Positions 39,409 to 51,773 of a DNA stretch of 51,949 nt are shown in pieces (the stretch's first letter is position 1; every line of letters starts with the position of its first letter). Where the stretch lies: assembly GCA_016946835.1 (NCBI GenBank), contig JACVTC010000303.1, positions 1 through 51,949 on the forward strand. The letters run 5' to 3'. This DNA is from Neocallimastix lanati (nom. inval.). Its lineage: Eukaryota; Neocallimastigomycota; Neocallimastigomycetes; Neocallimastigales; Neocallimastigaceae. The notes below the pieces were generated by a model, which saw nothing but the letters and a program-made list of their open reading frames with translations, searched no databases and was not told where the DNA came from. A program made the position numbers and the translations under genes.

Positions 39409-42400
39409 ATGATTATAATAATGATTATGATAATATAAATAATAATGAACAATTCTATTTTGAAAATGATAAAATTAATGATTATAATGGCGACAATGTT
39501 GTAGTATCTTCTTACGACAATCATAACAATTTGGAAGAAATTATAGCTGCTGCAAAAAGAGAAAGAGATGAAAAATATAATAATATATTAACAAACGCTA
39601 ATAAGAAGTTACGCAATATAACGAATAATTATGACAAAACTTCCATTAATAATTTAAATAATAATAATAATATTGTACACGAACATGATGTTGCAGTTGT
39701 ACGTGGATATATTAATGGCTATCCTGCTTCAATTTTTATAGACGCGTGTAGTAATGCAAATTTAATATCACGTAAATTTTTAAATAAATTTGTTAAAAAT
39801 TATCAAATTATTGGCCATGATAAAAGTACAATTAGACAAGCGATGGTTGATGATATAAGTCGTGTTTATGATATTGTTTGCTTAGCTGTTAAACTTGGTT
39901 CTGTTGAATTTATTACTGATTTTAAAATTTCCGATAAAGACGATCCTTTTTATGATGCGATTATTTCTCTTAAAACACAATCTGATAACAGGATTCTTAT
40001 TGACACAATTCATAAAGTTCTTGCATATATGAATATGGACAATAAATTAGTACCTATTAGTAATATAGAAGATATAAATACCTTCCGTTCTCAGTCTTTA
40101 TTATGTGTTTCTCCTGAACCAAAAATTGATATTGTTGAGGCTACTTTATTTGTTGATGCTAATGAATCTAATTCTAATATTAGTGCTAAAGAAAAATATT
40201 AGTGCTAAAGAAAAAGACGATGTAATTAATTCTATTATTAATCAATTAAAATTTAAAAATAAAAAAAATTATAAAAAATTTTGTAGATTATTAAAAAAAT
40301 TTGATGATATTATTGCCATTTCTTCTGATGATTTGGAACCTTCTAAATTATTTCCTCATCATATTATTTTACAAGAAAACTCTATGCCAATTAAACAAAA
40401 GGCGTATAAAATTTCTCAGGTTCAATCTAATGCTTTAAAGGAAGAACTTCGTAAATTATTGGAGAAAAAGTTAATTGAACCTTCTCATTCTCCATGGGCT
40501 TCTCCTATTGTTTTAGTTTTAAAGAAAAATGGTAAATGGCGTCTTTGTGTTGATTTTAGGAAGTTGAATGATATTACTATTAAAGATGCCTATGCACTCC
40601 CAAAAATTCGTGAAATCTTTGATGCTTTGAAAGATGCAAAAATATTTTCTTCTATTGATTTATTTAGTGGTTACCATCAAATTCCTATGTGGGCTGAAGA
40701 TAAGGAAAAGACTTCTTTTACAACGAAATTTGGTAATTACTATTTTAAAGTTACGCCCTTTGGTTTAACTAACGCGCCTGCTACCTTCCAGCGTGAAATG
40801 AATAGAATCTTCTTTGATTTAATTAATGATTGCGTTCAAATATATTTAGATGATATTATTATTTATTCCGATAGTTTTGAAAATCATCTAATTCATCTTT
40901 CCAAAGTTTTTAATATTTTAAGAAAATATAATTTAAAATTAAACATAGAAAAATGCCATTTCTGTCAAACGGAAATTGAAGCTTTAGGTCATAAAGTTAC
41001 TACTGATGGTTTACTTCCTCTAGATAAGAAAACTCTTTCCATTATGAATATGGCACCTCCTACTAATGTATCCGAACTTCGTTCTTTTCTAGGCATGACT
41101 GGTTATTATAGAAATTTCATTGACAATTACTCTGCTAAATCTGCACCTCTTTGTTCTTTGTTAAGGAAGAATACTCCATTTGTTTGGACTGATTCTCAAA
41201 ACAATAGCTTTCAATTATTAAAGAATTGTTTAATCAGTGCCCCTATCCTCTGTTACCCTAAATTTGATATTCCCTTTATTATTCGTTCCGATGCTTGTGG
41301 ATATGGTATTGGTGGTGTTCTTTTACAACTTTATGATGATAATATTGAACACCCAATTTATTTTGTTAGTAGAAGTTTAAAAAAATCTGAGAAAAATTAT
41401 ACTACAACTGAACTTGAAGGCACCGCTGATTATTATTGCTTAGTCCAATTCGAACATTATATTTTAGGTAATCCATTCAAAACTATTCTATATACTGATC
41501 ACAAACCTTTAGTTTCTATTATTAAAAGTTGTGAGCCGAATACTCTTAAACATCAACGTTGGTGTGATAAATTTAGTAAACTCCAAGTTGATATTGTTTA
41601 TCACCCTGGTAAAGCTAATTTGATTGCTGATGCATTGTCTAGAGTTGTTAGTAAAGACTTCTCTGTTACTAATGTTTGTATTAGTTCTAATTCTCTTCTT
41701 AATAGCGATATTCTGTTCACTTCTGTTAACAATTCTAATAGTTCCATTGATTCCTCCATTGTTAATAATTCACCTTTTGACGGCTCCATTCTCACCCAGG
41801 AGGAGAACGAAAAATTCATTTCTGAATTTATGTATAAATTTTTAACCGAAAAAATAGTTAAAATTGATAATAAATTATATTTTAGAGATGATAATAAATT
41901 AAGAAAAATTATTGATGATCCCTATGAAAAAATTAAAATTATTACTAAAGAACATAGAGTGGGTCATGAAGGTATTCAGAAAACTTATGAAAGAATAAAA
42001 GAAAAGTATTACTGGAAAAATTTAATAATAGATGTAAAAAAATATATTTCGCTATGCAAAATATGCCAACTAAATCGTTCTGAGCCATTGCCGAAACCAA
42101 CAGAAAAATATGGAACTCCTGTAGAAGCTCCTTTTTTTAGAGTTGGTTTAGATATTATTGGACCTCTAAAAGAAACACAACAAGGTAATAAATATATTAT
42201 TGTTTGCGTAGATTATTTTACAAAGTGGATAGAAGCTAAACCACTTCGTACTACTACTTCACAGGACGTAACAAATTTCTTAGTAGAAGTTTTTAGTAGA
42301 CATGGTATACCAGAACTAATTATTACAGATAATGGTGTACAGTTTACTGCTGATTACACTAAAATATTTTTAGATCTATATGATGTGTACGTTCATTTTG

Positions 42401-42964
42401 TTAGTATATATCATCCAGAATCAAATGGATTAGTGGAAAACAGAAATAGAGAAATAGGAAAGCAATTAAGAAATTTCTCGAATGATAACAAACATTGGGA
42501 TATTTTGCTACCGCTGGCTTTATGGGCTTTAAGAACCAATAAATCTTCTGTAACGGGTTATTCAAGTTTTGAACTTTTATATGGACGTAAGGAATTACTA
42601 CTATATAAATTTAAGAAATTCAATTTTGGAAGATAATAGTAGAACTATAGACGAAATATTAATGGAAAGGTTCGTTGAGCATGCTAAATGGGTTGAAAAA
42701 GCAGCAAAAAAAATGCTTGGAACAATCCATTATTGGAAAACTCGAAGACAAGCTCAACAAAGTATGGAAAATAAGAAAAATTTTAAAATTGGTGATTTAG
42801 TAAAAATAAGAAATCACCAACGAACTAAACTTGAACCGTATTTCCTTGGTCCATATATAATTAAGGACATATCTTGGAATACAGTTCAATTACAGGATGC
42901 CATGGACGGTACAAAATTGGAAAGAAACGTCCATATTAAAAATATATTACCTTTTAATGAATGA
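39409..42964 (+). pseudogene. pol: Element F pol: protease, RT, RNase H, integrase (two frameshifts)
   Basis: B-like Pol resuming after E'. The Asn/Tyr-rich start is followed by a retropepsin-like site IFIDACSN (39732-39755), DAC where DSG is usual. A 19-bp tandem duplication at 40180-40217 shifts the frame. The next frame holds RT (LRKLLEKKLIEPSHSPWASP, IDLFSGYHQI, YLDDIIIY), RNase H (RSDACGYG, YTDHKPL, LIADALSR) and integrase (HRVGH, CKICQ, VGLDIIGPL, TDNGVQFTAD, HPESNGLVENRN). A second shift near 42600 leads into the C-terminal part (LEPYFLGPYIIKDI) ending at 42964. No chromodomain, as in B. Confidence 0.9.
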
Positions 42965-43184
42965 AATTTCAAATTGAAATTTCAAAAATCTTTAATTTCT
43001 TTATATAAAAAAAAAAAAAATTTTTTTATTATTAAAATTTTATTATAAAAATTTTCAAAAATTTCATTTTTTTTATTATTAAATTTAATATAAATTAATA
43101 TAAAAATTTTTAATCTAAATTATTATAAATTTAATTTCACTAATTTCTTGCGAAATTAAGTTCAATTCTAGTAGGGAAGTTTCT

Positions 43185-43694
43185 GATATAAAACAAATAT
43201 GTGTAGCAACATATTTGTATATTTGAATATTTGTATATTCAGATATTAAATTTATATCTTATTATTTATAATAATTTATATTATTATATAATTTATATTA
43301 TTATTTATATTTTATATTATTTATATTTTGTATATATTATTTATATTCCTTATATATATTTCTTAAATATTAAATTATACTTCTTATTTTAAATTATTAA
43401 AGTTTGTAATTATTAAAGTATATATAATTAATATAATAGTTTATATTATTTATATATTATTCATATTAAAATATTATTTATTTATATATATATATTATAT
43501 TTATATATATATATTTATTTATAATAATTATATATTATTAATACTTTACAGTATAATTAATATTAACTCTTATTCTTGTTTTTGTTTTTCTTTAGTAGAA
43601 ATAATATTGTAATTATAAAATAAATATTAATAAAAATTATTAATAACTCAAATACACTTATTAAACCAGCTACAACATAAAGAATATCACATTA
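43185..43694 (+). repeat. Element F 3' LTR
   Basis: 510 bp, matching 27207-27735; preceded by GTAGGGAAG, a probable plus-strand primer tract, and followed by TTCTT. Confidence 0.88.
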
Positions 43695-43699
43695 TTCTT

Positions 43700-43866
43700 A
43701 TATACACGTGTATAAATTTATAATTATATAAATATGTAACATTTACATAAACTTATGAATATATTTATATTTTTATGTTTTGTATATAACTAGTGTTATA
43801 TTTTAAATATTTAATTAATAAATATTTATTTAAATTTATTTATTTTATTTATTTATTTATTTATAT

Positions 43867-43955
<89 letters not shown>

Positions 43956-44183
43956 GTAATATTAAATGTTAATCATCCATTTTTAATTTATTTGATTTTT
44001 TTCTACAGTATTTTATTTTTAATTTAATTGGTTAAAAATTAAAAAAAAAATTTTAATTAATATATTATTCATTTTTTATTTTTTATATAAAAATATATTT
44101 CTAATTTTATGTTTTTCTATTATTTTTAAAAAAATTAAAACTTTTTTCAAGAAAAAATTATCTTAAATTGAAAAATAAACAAA
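43700..44183. repeat. AT-rich interval with (AAT)n microsatellite
   Basis: Probably begins with the rest of the copia G LTR interrupted by F. It holds an (AAT)n run at about 43870-43952, then A/T homopolymer-rich sequence serving as the 5' flank of the next gene. No coding sequence is seen. Confidence 0.6.
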
Positions 44184-45996
44184 ATGGTTAATGTAACTTG
44201 GTTAGGTCATGCTGCTTTTATGTTCAAGCATAATGGATTCACTTTCTTAATTGATCCGTAATTATCTTTTTACTTATTTACTTTATATTATAACATTTTT
44301 GTTATATAATAATATTTATAAAGTATATTTTTTTTTCTATCGACCCCGCATTTTTTTATTATTAAAAAATAAAAATTACTTTTTTTGAAAATTGCTTATA
44401 TAATAAATATAACGTATTTATTAAAAATTATTTTATTAAAAAAAAAAAAAGATAAAAAAATAAAGTAATTAAAATAATATCATATAACTAGTAATAATTA
44501 TAATAAAAGGATATTTAATAATTATATTATTGTTAAATTTTTAAAATGTTTATGTTATAAAAAAAAATATATATAAATATATATATATAAACAATTGTAT
44601 ATTTTTAATCTAACTATTATTAATTTCAATTTTTATTATATGTATATTTATATTATTTTTATTCAAAAAGATTCCTTGCCAATCCAAATTGTCCAATTAA
44701 AGGTATTCCAACTGGTATTGATGCCATTTTAATTACGTAAGAATTTAAATGAAATTAAAATATTTATTTATTTATTTATTTATTTAGTTTTTTTTTTTTT
44801 TTCATTTTTATTTTTATTTTTTTGTTTTTTTTTTGAAATAAATATATTAAAATTTATTTTAAACTATTATTGTATACATTATTGTATATAAATAAAACAA
44901 TTTAATTATATTTTTTTCTCCTTTTTATAAATTAATTTATTATAAAGTCATGGACACTCTGATCATATTGGTTCAACTGTTGAAATTTTAAAGGCAAATC
45001 CAAACTGTAAAGTTTACACCAATGTTGAAATTGCTACATATCTCAGTAAGAAGGCAAACAGTAACAATGTTGTTGGTTTTAATAAGGGTGGTACAATTAG
45101 TATTGGTGGAGGCTTTAATGTTACCATGGTATGTTAGAAAAAAAATAAAATAATATATATATAAAGTATTTTAATATTAGAAAAATTATATATATATATA
45201 TAATTTTAATAAAATGTTATTATTAAAATTTAAAATTTATATTAATTTTTGTTTTGAAAAGGTTGATGCTCTTCATTCATCAGATATTGATACTGAAGAT
45301 GGTATCTTACCAGGTGGTACACCAGCTGGTTTCGTTGTTAAGGGTAACGATATCTCATTCTACTTTTCTGGTGATACTGGTAATTTTTTAAAATCATTTC
45401 ATCTTATTCTTATTCTTATTATTATTATAATAACTACTAATATCAATAATTATTAATAATAAAATAAAACTTTATAGATGTCTTCAGTGATATGGCTATT
45501 ATTAATGATATTTACCAACCAAAATATGCTTTCTTATGTATCGGTGATTTCTATACTATGGGTCCAGTCCAAGCTGCATATAGTATCAATAAAGTAATTA
45601 AAAAAAAAATAAGAAGAGAAAAAAAGGAAAAAAAAATATAAATATATATTAAATTTTACTATTAAGTATTATTCATATATCATTATTATTACATATATAT
45701 TTACATGATATATTATTAACTATTAATCATTTAATTTTAATTTTATATTTTAGTTCTTAACTAGTGTTAAAACTGCTATTCCAATGCACTTTGTGAGTAT
45801 TTTAAATGATTTTTATTTAATTTTTTATTTATATTTGAATTTTTATAAAAAATTATTAATTTTTTTAATTTTATATTTTAAACTATGTTAGGGTACCTTC
45901 CCAGCTTTGACTGGTACTCCAGAAGAATTTGAAAAACATATTAAGACTGACACCAAGGTTTTAACTTTAAAGTTTGGTTCTTCGTATGATATGTAA
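44184..45996 (+). CDS. UPF0173-type metal-dependent hydrolase (metallo-beta-lactamase fold), 232 aa, 7 exons
   Basis: Exons 44184-44257, 44671-44736, 44948-45128, 45262-45379, 45478-45593, 45754-45792 and 45892-45996; all introns GT-AG; total 699 nt with stop. Metal-binding features of the metallo-beta-lactamase superfamily: GHAAF at the start, IDPFLANPNCP, then HGHSDH (His48, His50, Asp52, His53), LHSSD (His112), SGDTD (Asp145) and a late MHF (His197). Length and the pattern HGHSDHIG...LPGGTPAGFV...SGDTD...GPVQAA match the bacterial/archaeal UPF0173 family, whose substrate is unknown. There is no targeting signal, so it is probably cytosolic. One of only two host genes here. Six introns argue for a long-resident gene; bacterial transfer is an inference. 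Confidence 0.9.
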
Positions 45997-46654
<658 letters not shown>

Positions 46655-46791
46655 TGTTATGGAAAACGCATGCAGTAACATGTGACTTTATTACTTATTT
46701 AAAGCTGAAAGATAGATCATACACTTATTTCCCTTGTATACCATATTCCATAAGGAATATTATTATAGATCTAAATTTAATAAAGCTAACA
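46655..46791 (+). repeat. Short LTR (137 bp) of copia element H
   Basis: TGTTATGG at the start and AAGCTAACA at the end form inverted termini, followed directly by a half-tRNA priming motif and a copia gag. The downstream copy was not found. Confidence 0.55.
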
Positions 46792-46806
46792 GATTAAGAG
46801 TCTCAG
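46791..46806 (+). other. Half-tRNA type PBS of copia element H
   Basis: AGATTAAGAGTCTCAG is complementary to the anticodon arm of tRNA-Lys(CUU) and shares 15 bases with the leader of copia element G (27041-27056). Confidence 0.55.
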
Positions 46807-46866
46807 TTGACTCATATCATTTATTATTAAAAGTACTTAATTAATACGCTTCACCGCTTCGAAATC

Positions 46867-47952
46867 ATGCAAGACTTTAACTTAGCTAAGGACCAACGCC
46901 TCCATGGAAAATCCAACTTTAATGAGTGGAAATTCCTTATTGAAAATGCCGCTAAACGTCAAGGTATTAAGGAATTCATGGAAGTCGACGTCGTTGGAAA
47001 ACTTAATGATGTAAGTTTTAATTACAACCCCAACGTCAACGATGTTATCAACAAGGTAATTACTAAATTAATTGCCAAAATGTTGCCGCAAGCTCCTGCC
47101 GCACCTATTCGAAACAATAATGCTGAGGTTAATCGAAACAATGACGTTGATATCAATACTCAGCTAACTAACTTTTTTGGTAATCCTCTTAATCATATCA
47201 GATTAGTTGAGGAAGCAGAAAGGATCGATGCTGACATGATTCTCATGATCAGTAAGAATGTCGATGATTCTGTTTTAAGAGAAATCAGCAGACTTAATAA
47301 TGGTTTCCGTATAATGGAAAGACTCAAATTAAAATATGGAAATTCAAATGCTGATATGGAATACTGGCTTAAAAGGTTAAGAAGTATTAAAGCCAGAGAT
47401 AGAAATCAAATCATCGAAAAGCTAGAACTTATGAAAGAAACTTTCGATGATATGGAAGAACAACATGTGGAGATCACTGATAAGGAAAAATTAAAATATC
47501 TCTATAACGTACTACCGGATGATTATAAAAATATCATTCAAATTAATTTGAATAGTGACCCTAATGTATATATTAATAATCTCAAAAGTTTTATTTTATG
47601 CAAAATCTTACCTAGAAAATTGGGAAGATAACAAAACCATTGAAAAGATGATCCAATGGATCTAGATTTTATCAGTTGAGGAAGAAGAACTAGTAATTCC
47701 TCAAAGAAAAATGAACACAACAACCATAATAACAAAAGCTCTAACTCTAAGAAAAGAGGAAAGCAAAATGGTAACCAATATAACAATAATAATAAAGATA
47801 ATAGTAACAAAGACAATAATATAAATCATATTGCCACAAATACTAACAGTCTAGTTCTTTTCGCAGAATCTATAGAAAGTATTTCTCTTAATGATAATAT
47901 TTCTGTATTTTCAGGAGAGAGTTTAGTGGACGCCACATCATCTACTTTATAG
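46867..47952 (+). pseudogene. Copia element H gag (frameshifted)
   Basis: The ATG at 46867 opens a 254-codon frame: SNFNEWKFLIENAAKRQGIKEF at the N-terminus, a long linker, then MEYWLKRLRSIKARD, MKETFDDMEEQ and LKYLYNVLPDDYKNII, features of copia-type Gag. At about 47590 the frame is lost; shifted frames carry SYLENWEDNK, DPMDLDFIS and an Asn/Lys-rich tract, ending at a TAG at 47952. No zinc knuckle or protease was found. It resembles G Gag in layout. Confidence 0.75.
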
Positions 47953-48430
47953 ATGTTACTTCTTTATTTAATTATTTTATATTTAAATGGTGATCAATGG
48001 TACTACATATTTTATTTTATTTTTTTTTTTTTTTTAGACAGGGAAGAGAATACACTTCCAAAAATTTATTAATTTTATTATAAAAAATACATGTAGGTAA
48101 GCAGTACATTTGAAAATAAAAATAAAAATAAAAGTTAAAAAATAAAAAATAAAAAAGCTCGAAAATATTATGTATTTCGGTAAGTTGTACTATGCGGGAA
48201 TTTTCCCTTCCTAACAAATAAACAAATAAAAAAAATAATAAAACCAGGAAGTAACATCTTTAAAATAAATAGTGTGGTGTCCAATAAGCTCTCCCCGTAT
48301 TCATCATTTATTGAGCTACTAAAGCGAGATTCAACCTTCGTAGAAATAAATGATGATCCTGTATTATCATTATGCCTTATCAGTATGATGCCGACGCTCT
48401 TGGTTAAGTTTATGTATGCTCATGGATATC
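47953..48430 (-). repeat. LINE 3' end fragment (L3) and flanking sequence bounded by 11-bp inverted repeats
   Basis: A poly-T run (48020-48035) on the plus strand, followed by sequence resembling the 3' ends of L1 and L2 (TACATGTATTTT and AATAAA in sense), suggests a truncated LINE of about 200 bp on the minus strand. GATGTTACTTC (47952-47962) and GAAGTAACATC (48250-48260) form a perfect inverted repeat around it. 48262-48420 may be displaced element H or host sequence; no gene is recognised. Confidence 0.45.
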
Positions 48431-49339
48431 TTTTTTTTTTTTTTTTTTTTTAGACTTAGAGAAAACTTTATTTAAATCATGTAATTTTAATATTATTGTA
48501 AATTAAATAAAAAAATAAAAATACATGAAATTAAGTATTATATAATTATAAAAGTGTGTTAGAAGCAATAGCTTCTAACTTTTCCCATTCATCGATGATC
48601 ACACCACGTCCATTATTGCGATTAATAATTTCTGTATTAGTGTTATCAACCGAATCTGTATCAGTTCTTTTACCGGGAGGTGAAAATCTATGCCTTATCA
48701 TTTCGACGGTCCATGTTCTTAGCAACGGTAGATTCAACGGAATACCATTTCATCATCAATCTAAAAGATCGACAAATTAATGGTATTACGTTTATTAGAA
48801 ACTCCGCAATCTCCACAAAATACGGAACAATCGACGAAGTTGAACTTTGTTTAAAAATATTGTCAACTAATTGTCTTTGTTCCCCATTATTGAGTTTAAT
48901 TTTTTCATATATTAAACGACCTCCAAGAAGAGGACTCAATATAAAATATTAAATATTATTATCATAATCCTTTTCTAAATAAAGAAACATCCAAGGATTT
49001 TTGTTCAATTATTATTGCAAACTTCAAAAGAGATCATCCAGAAAAGGTAAAGATTTATTTCTGTAATTTTCCAATTCTTTACAGGCAAAGATCCAGTGAG
49101 CAAAGCTAGGTACACTAACACCACAGCATGGGCAACACTTAGGGCAATCTTCTGAGACTATTTTTCTTTTAATGGAAATACTAATGTCAAATTTAATGCT
49201 ACACCTAATTCGAGAAATCCAAAAGAACCCCAATTGATACTTAGGATATTGAAATGTTAAGTTTTTGATTTCTGAAATAAATCCAAAATCATTCTTCTTG
49301 TAAATAATTACCTTTTTAGCTTTTGAGGGATTGAAGACA
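48431..49339 (-). mobile_element. LINE L1: 5'-truncated non-LTR retrotransposon
   Basis: Minus-strand copy with a poly-A tail (plus-strand poly-T 48431-48453). It is flanked by CATGGATATC on both sides (48421-48430 and 49340-49349). It codes for the end of ORF2: a zinc-binding segment CPKCCPCCGVSVPSFAHWIFAC (CCHC type, split by frame-neutral spacing) and then LLGGRLIYEKIKLN. Several frameshifts and stops (49024, 48688) break it; the last frame ends at 48546. About 0.9 kb of a probably much longer element remains. Confidence 0.85.
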
Positions 49340-49349
49340 CATGGATATC

Positions 49350-49407
49350 TCATGAAAAAAAATGAAATGAAAGAGTAAATGAAATTATATTAATAATAAT
49401 AATAAAA

Positions 49408-49450
<43 letters not shown>

Positions 49451-49661
49451 AAAATAATATAGAAAAAAAATAATATGATCATTATTGTTAAAAATATTAT
49501 AACATTCTATAGGACTTATTTTCGAAATAATATGATGGATCATTTTTTTTTTTTTATTTATTTACAAACTATTAAAAAACTATATTGTTTTTTCACATTC
49601 ATAAATAAAGATAAAATTTTAACGGAAAATAAATACATAAATCTTTATAGATGCTAGTTTT
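49350..49661. repeat. Interval with (AAAT)n repeats
   Basis: Contains (TAAA)n at about 49404-49452 and A/T-rich sequence between the two LINE insertions. Nothing else is recognised. Confidence 0.6.
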
Positions 49662-49676
49662 AAAATATACTAACAT

Positions 49677-50705
49677 TTTTTTTTTTTTTTTTTTTTTTTT
49701 TAACGGCAGCAAACTTGTTTCATCTTTATTAATTAAATATTTGATAAAATACATGTAATAAAATAATAAAAAAAAAGATAAAAAATTAAACAAAAAATAA
49801 AACACAAAATAAAAAAAAAAATAATGGTATAATATATTCTAGTTTCATTTAATTAATATTTGTAAGACTTCACAAGGGCATTATTATATTGAATTATAAT
49901 AATTAATTTTGACTTCGCAATGTTTATCATAATTTTAAGATACAAAATTATGATCTTCATTGGTTGCGCTAGCCCTGCTGGCCTGTCTTACTGTTTCTTC
50001 AGCATTGACGCTCTTGGTAGTAGTAGTACGATTCGATTTGAACCTATTGAACAATGACCATTGCTGGCCAGTAGCAATAGGAATAATCGATTGGAGAAGT
50101 GCCGCAGTAACCACTAAGAACGGAGTATCACAAGCACCTGATTTCATCTGGCACTTAAATAGATCCTTCCATTCCCTTGCACTATTATTAATACTTCGAC
50201 CTCCAAGAAGGAAATTAAACACTTTTTCACACACACTAGAATCAATATACACATTATTTTCAATACTATTACTAACATTACTAAAAATACTATTACTAAT
50301 ATTACTATAACTATTATTACTATTACTATTATCATTATTACTATTAACTATATCATTTGTTAGGTTGCCACGGTAAAAAGCATTATATAAAAATAAAATT
50401 TTATCATTAACTTTACTACGAATATGATTGAAAAAAGGACAATCAATTAACCAATGACTTATCCCATTGTTTATTACCTTTACAACAGGGACAAAAATTA
50501 AGACACATTTGATCTATTATTTTTGCAGCTTTAGCAATTCTAGCATCTAATCTATATCCGCTTCGTGCTCTCAATTGCCAATAGAAACCATATGAAAGAT
50601 CAGTATATTCATAACAAAGTTTTATAAATTTTGATGTTTCTTCGAATTTGTTTTTGTCATAAAACTCAGCTTTAATAGAATTGATTTTCATGTCTCTTCC
50701 AATAA
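49677..50705 (-). mobile_element. LINE L2: 5'-truncated non-LTR retrotransposon
   Basis: Minus-strand copy with a poly-A tail (plus-strand poly-T 49677-49702) and a 15-bp duplication AAAATATACTAACAT (49662-49676 and 50706-50720). Coding remnants: YGFYWQLRARSGYRLDARI, then a zinc-binding segment starting NFCPCCKG (His and Cys follow after a frameshift near 50450), and from about 50250 VFNFLLGGRSINNSAREW down to a stop at 49935. It is the same family as L1: both have a CPCC zinc motif and LLGGR. Confidence 0.85.
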
Positions 50706-50720
50706 AAAATATACTAACAT

Positions 50721-51289
50721 AATTCCCAAAAATAGAATAATATAAATTGCGAGTATTATATATATAGTGGTTTACAATAATTTATTAAAAACATTAAAAT
50801 AAAATAATACTAAACATCAAACTTCCAAATTTATTATATTTAACATTTAAATTCGACAATCTTCTAATATTCCTTTTAATTTTTTTATTATCATTACACC
50901 TCGTTCAACGTCTTTTTTTATTCTGTTTAATAAATACTTATTTATCCTTTTATTTTGATCTATAACATATCCAATTATATATAGATTTTATTTATATATA
51001 TTCCATAAAAAAAAATTTAAAATAAACTTAAAATATAAAAAATTGATTTCCCTCTTATACGAACTTTTTTTTATATTTATTTTATTAATGCATTATCTTT
51101 AATTTACATTAATTAAATACTTATTTTCAGCAATTGTGAAACAATTCTATACCTAATTCAAATAAAAATATATACATTTATAAATTAATACAACATATCA
51201 ATATTAATGATTAATTTTATTTACTTAAAAAATAATAATCATAACACATACAGAAAACATAGAACAAATTCCTAAAATTATCATGCAAT
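50721..51289. other. Intergenic 3' flank of eS24
   Basis: Very AT-rich. No ORF, RNA gene or repeat is recognised. Confidence 0.5.
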
Positions 51290-51773
51290 TTACTTGGATT
51301 GAGTAACCTTCTTAGTACCACGGAACTTCTTGCTTCTGTTCTTCTTTTCCTTAATTTGCTTACGTGATTGTTGAACCTTTTCAACAAGACCTTGTCTGAC
51401 TAATCTGTATTTTGGTTCAAACTTCTTGGCAGCTTCAATGTTGTCGTAAATTAAAGCGTAACCAGTACTTTTACCACCACCAAAGTGAGTACGGAAACCG
51501 AAAACGAAGATGTTCTAAATTTTTAAAATATTTATAATAATATATACTTTAGAATATAACTATAATAATTTCTTTTTATTTATAATATATTTTATATCTA
51601 CATATTATTCTTACTTCCTTATCGGTCTTGTACATCTTGGAAAGCTTATCACGGAGATCACTCTTAGAAAGATTAGCAGAATTTGGGTGAATGATATCAA
51701 CGATCATTTGCTTACGTTGAAGAAGACGGTTAGTCATAAACTTCCTTGTGCGGATGGTACAAGTAGCGTCAGC
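51290..51773 (-). CDS. RPS24: Ribosomal protein eS24, exons 2 and 3 (first exon beyond the window)
   Basis: Component of the small ribosomal subunit. Minus-strand exons 51615-51773 and 51290-51514 are separated by a GT-AG intron. Codons start [20 protein letters not shown], then [26 protein letters not shown] and [14 protein letters not shown], and end in a basic tail with stop at 51290-51292. This is 127 codons plus stop; with the missing Met it fits the usual size of about 130 aa. An acceptor AG lies just before codon Ala, and no suitable ATG-donor is found up to 51949, so exon 1 (probably only ATG, as in many fungi) is off-window. KKFEP and YRLVR favour a fungal source. Confidence 0.95.
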
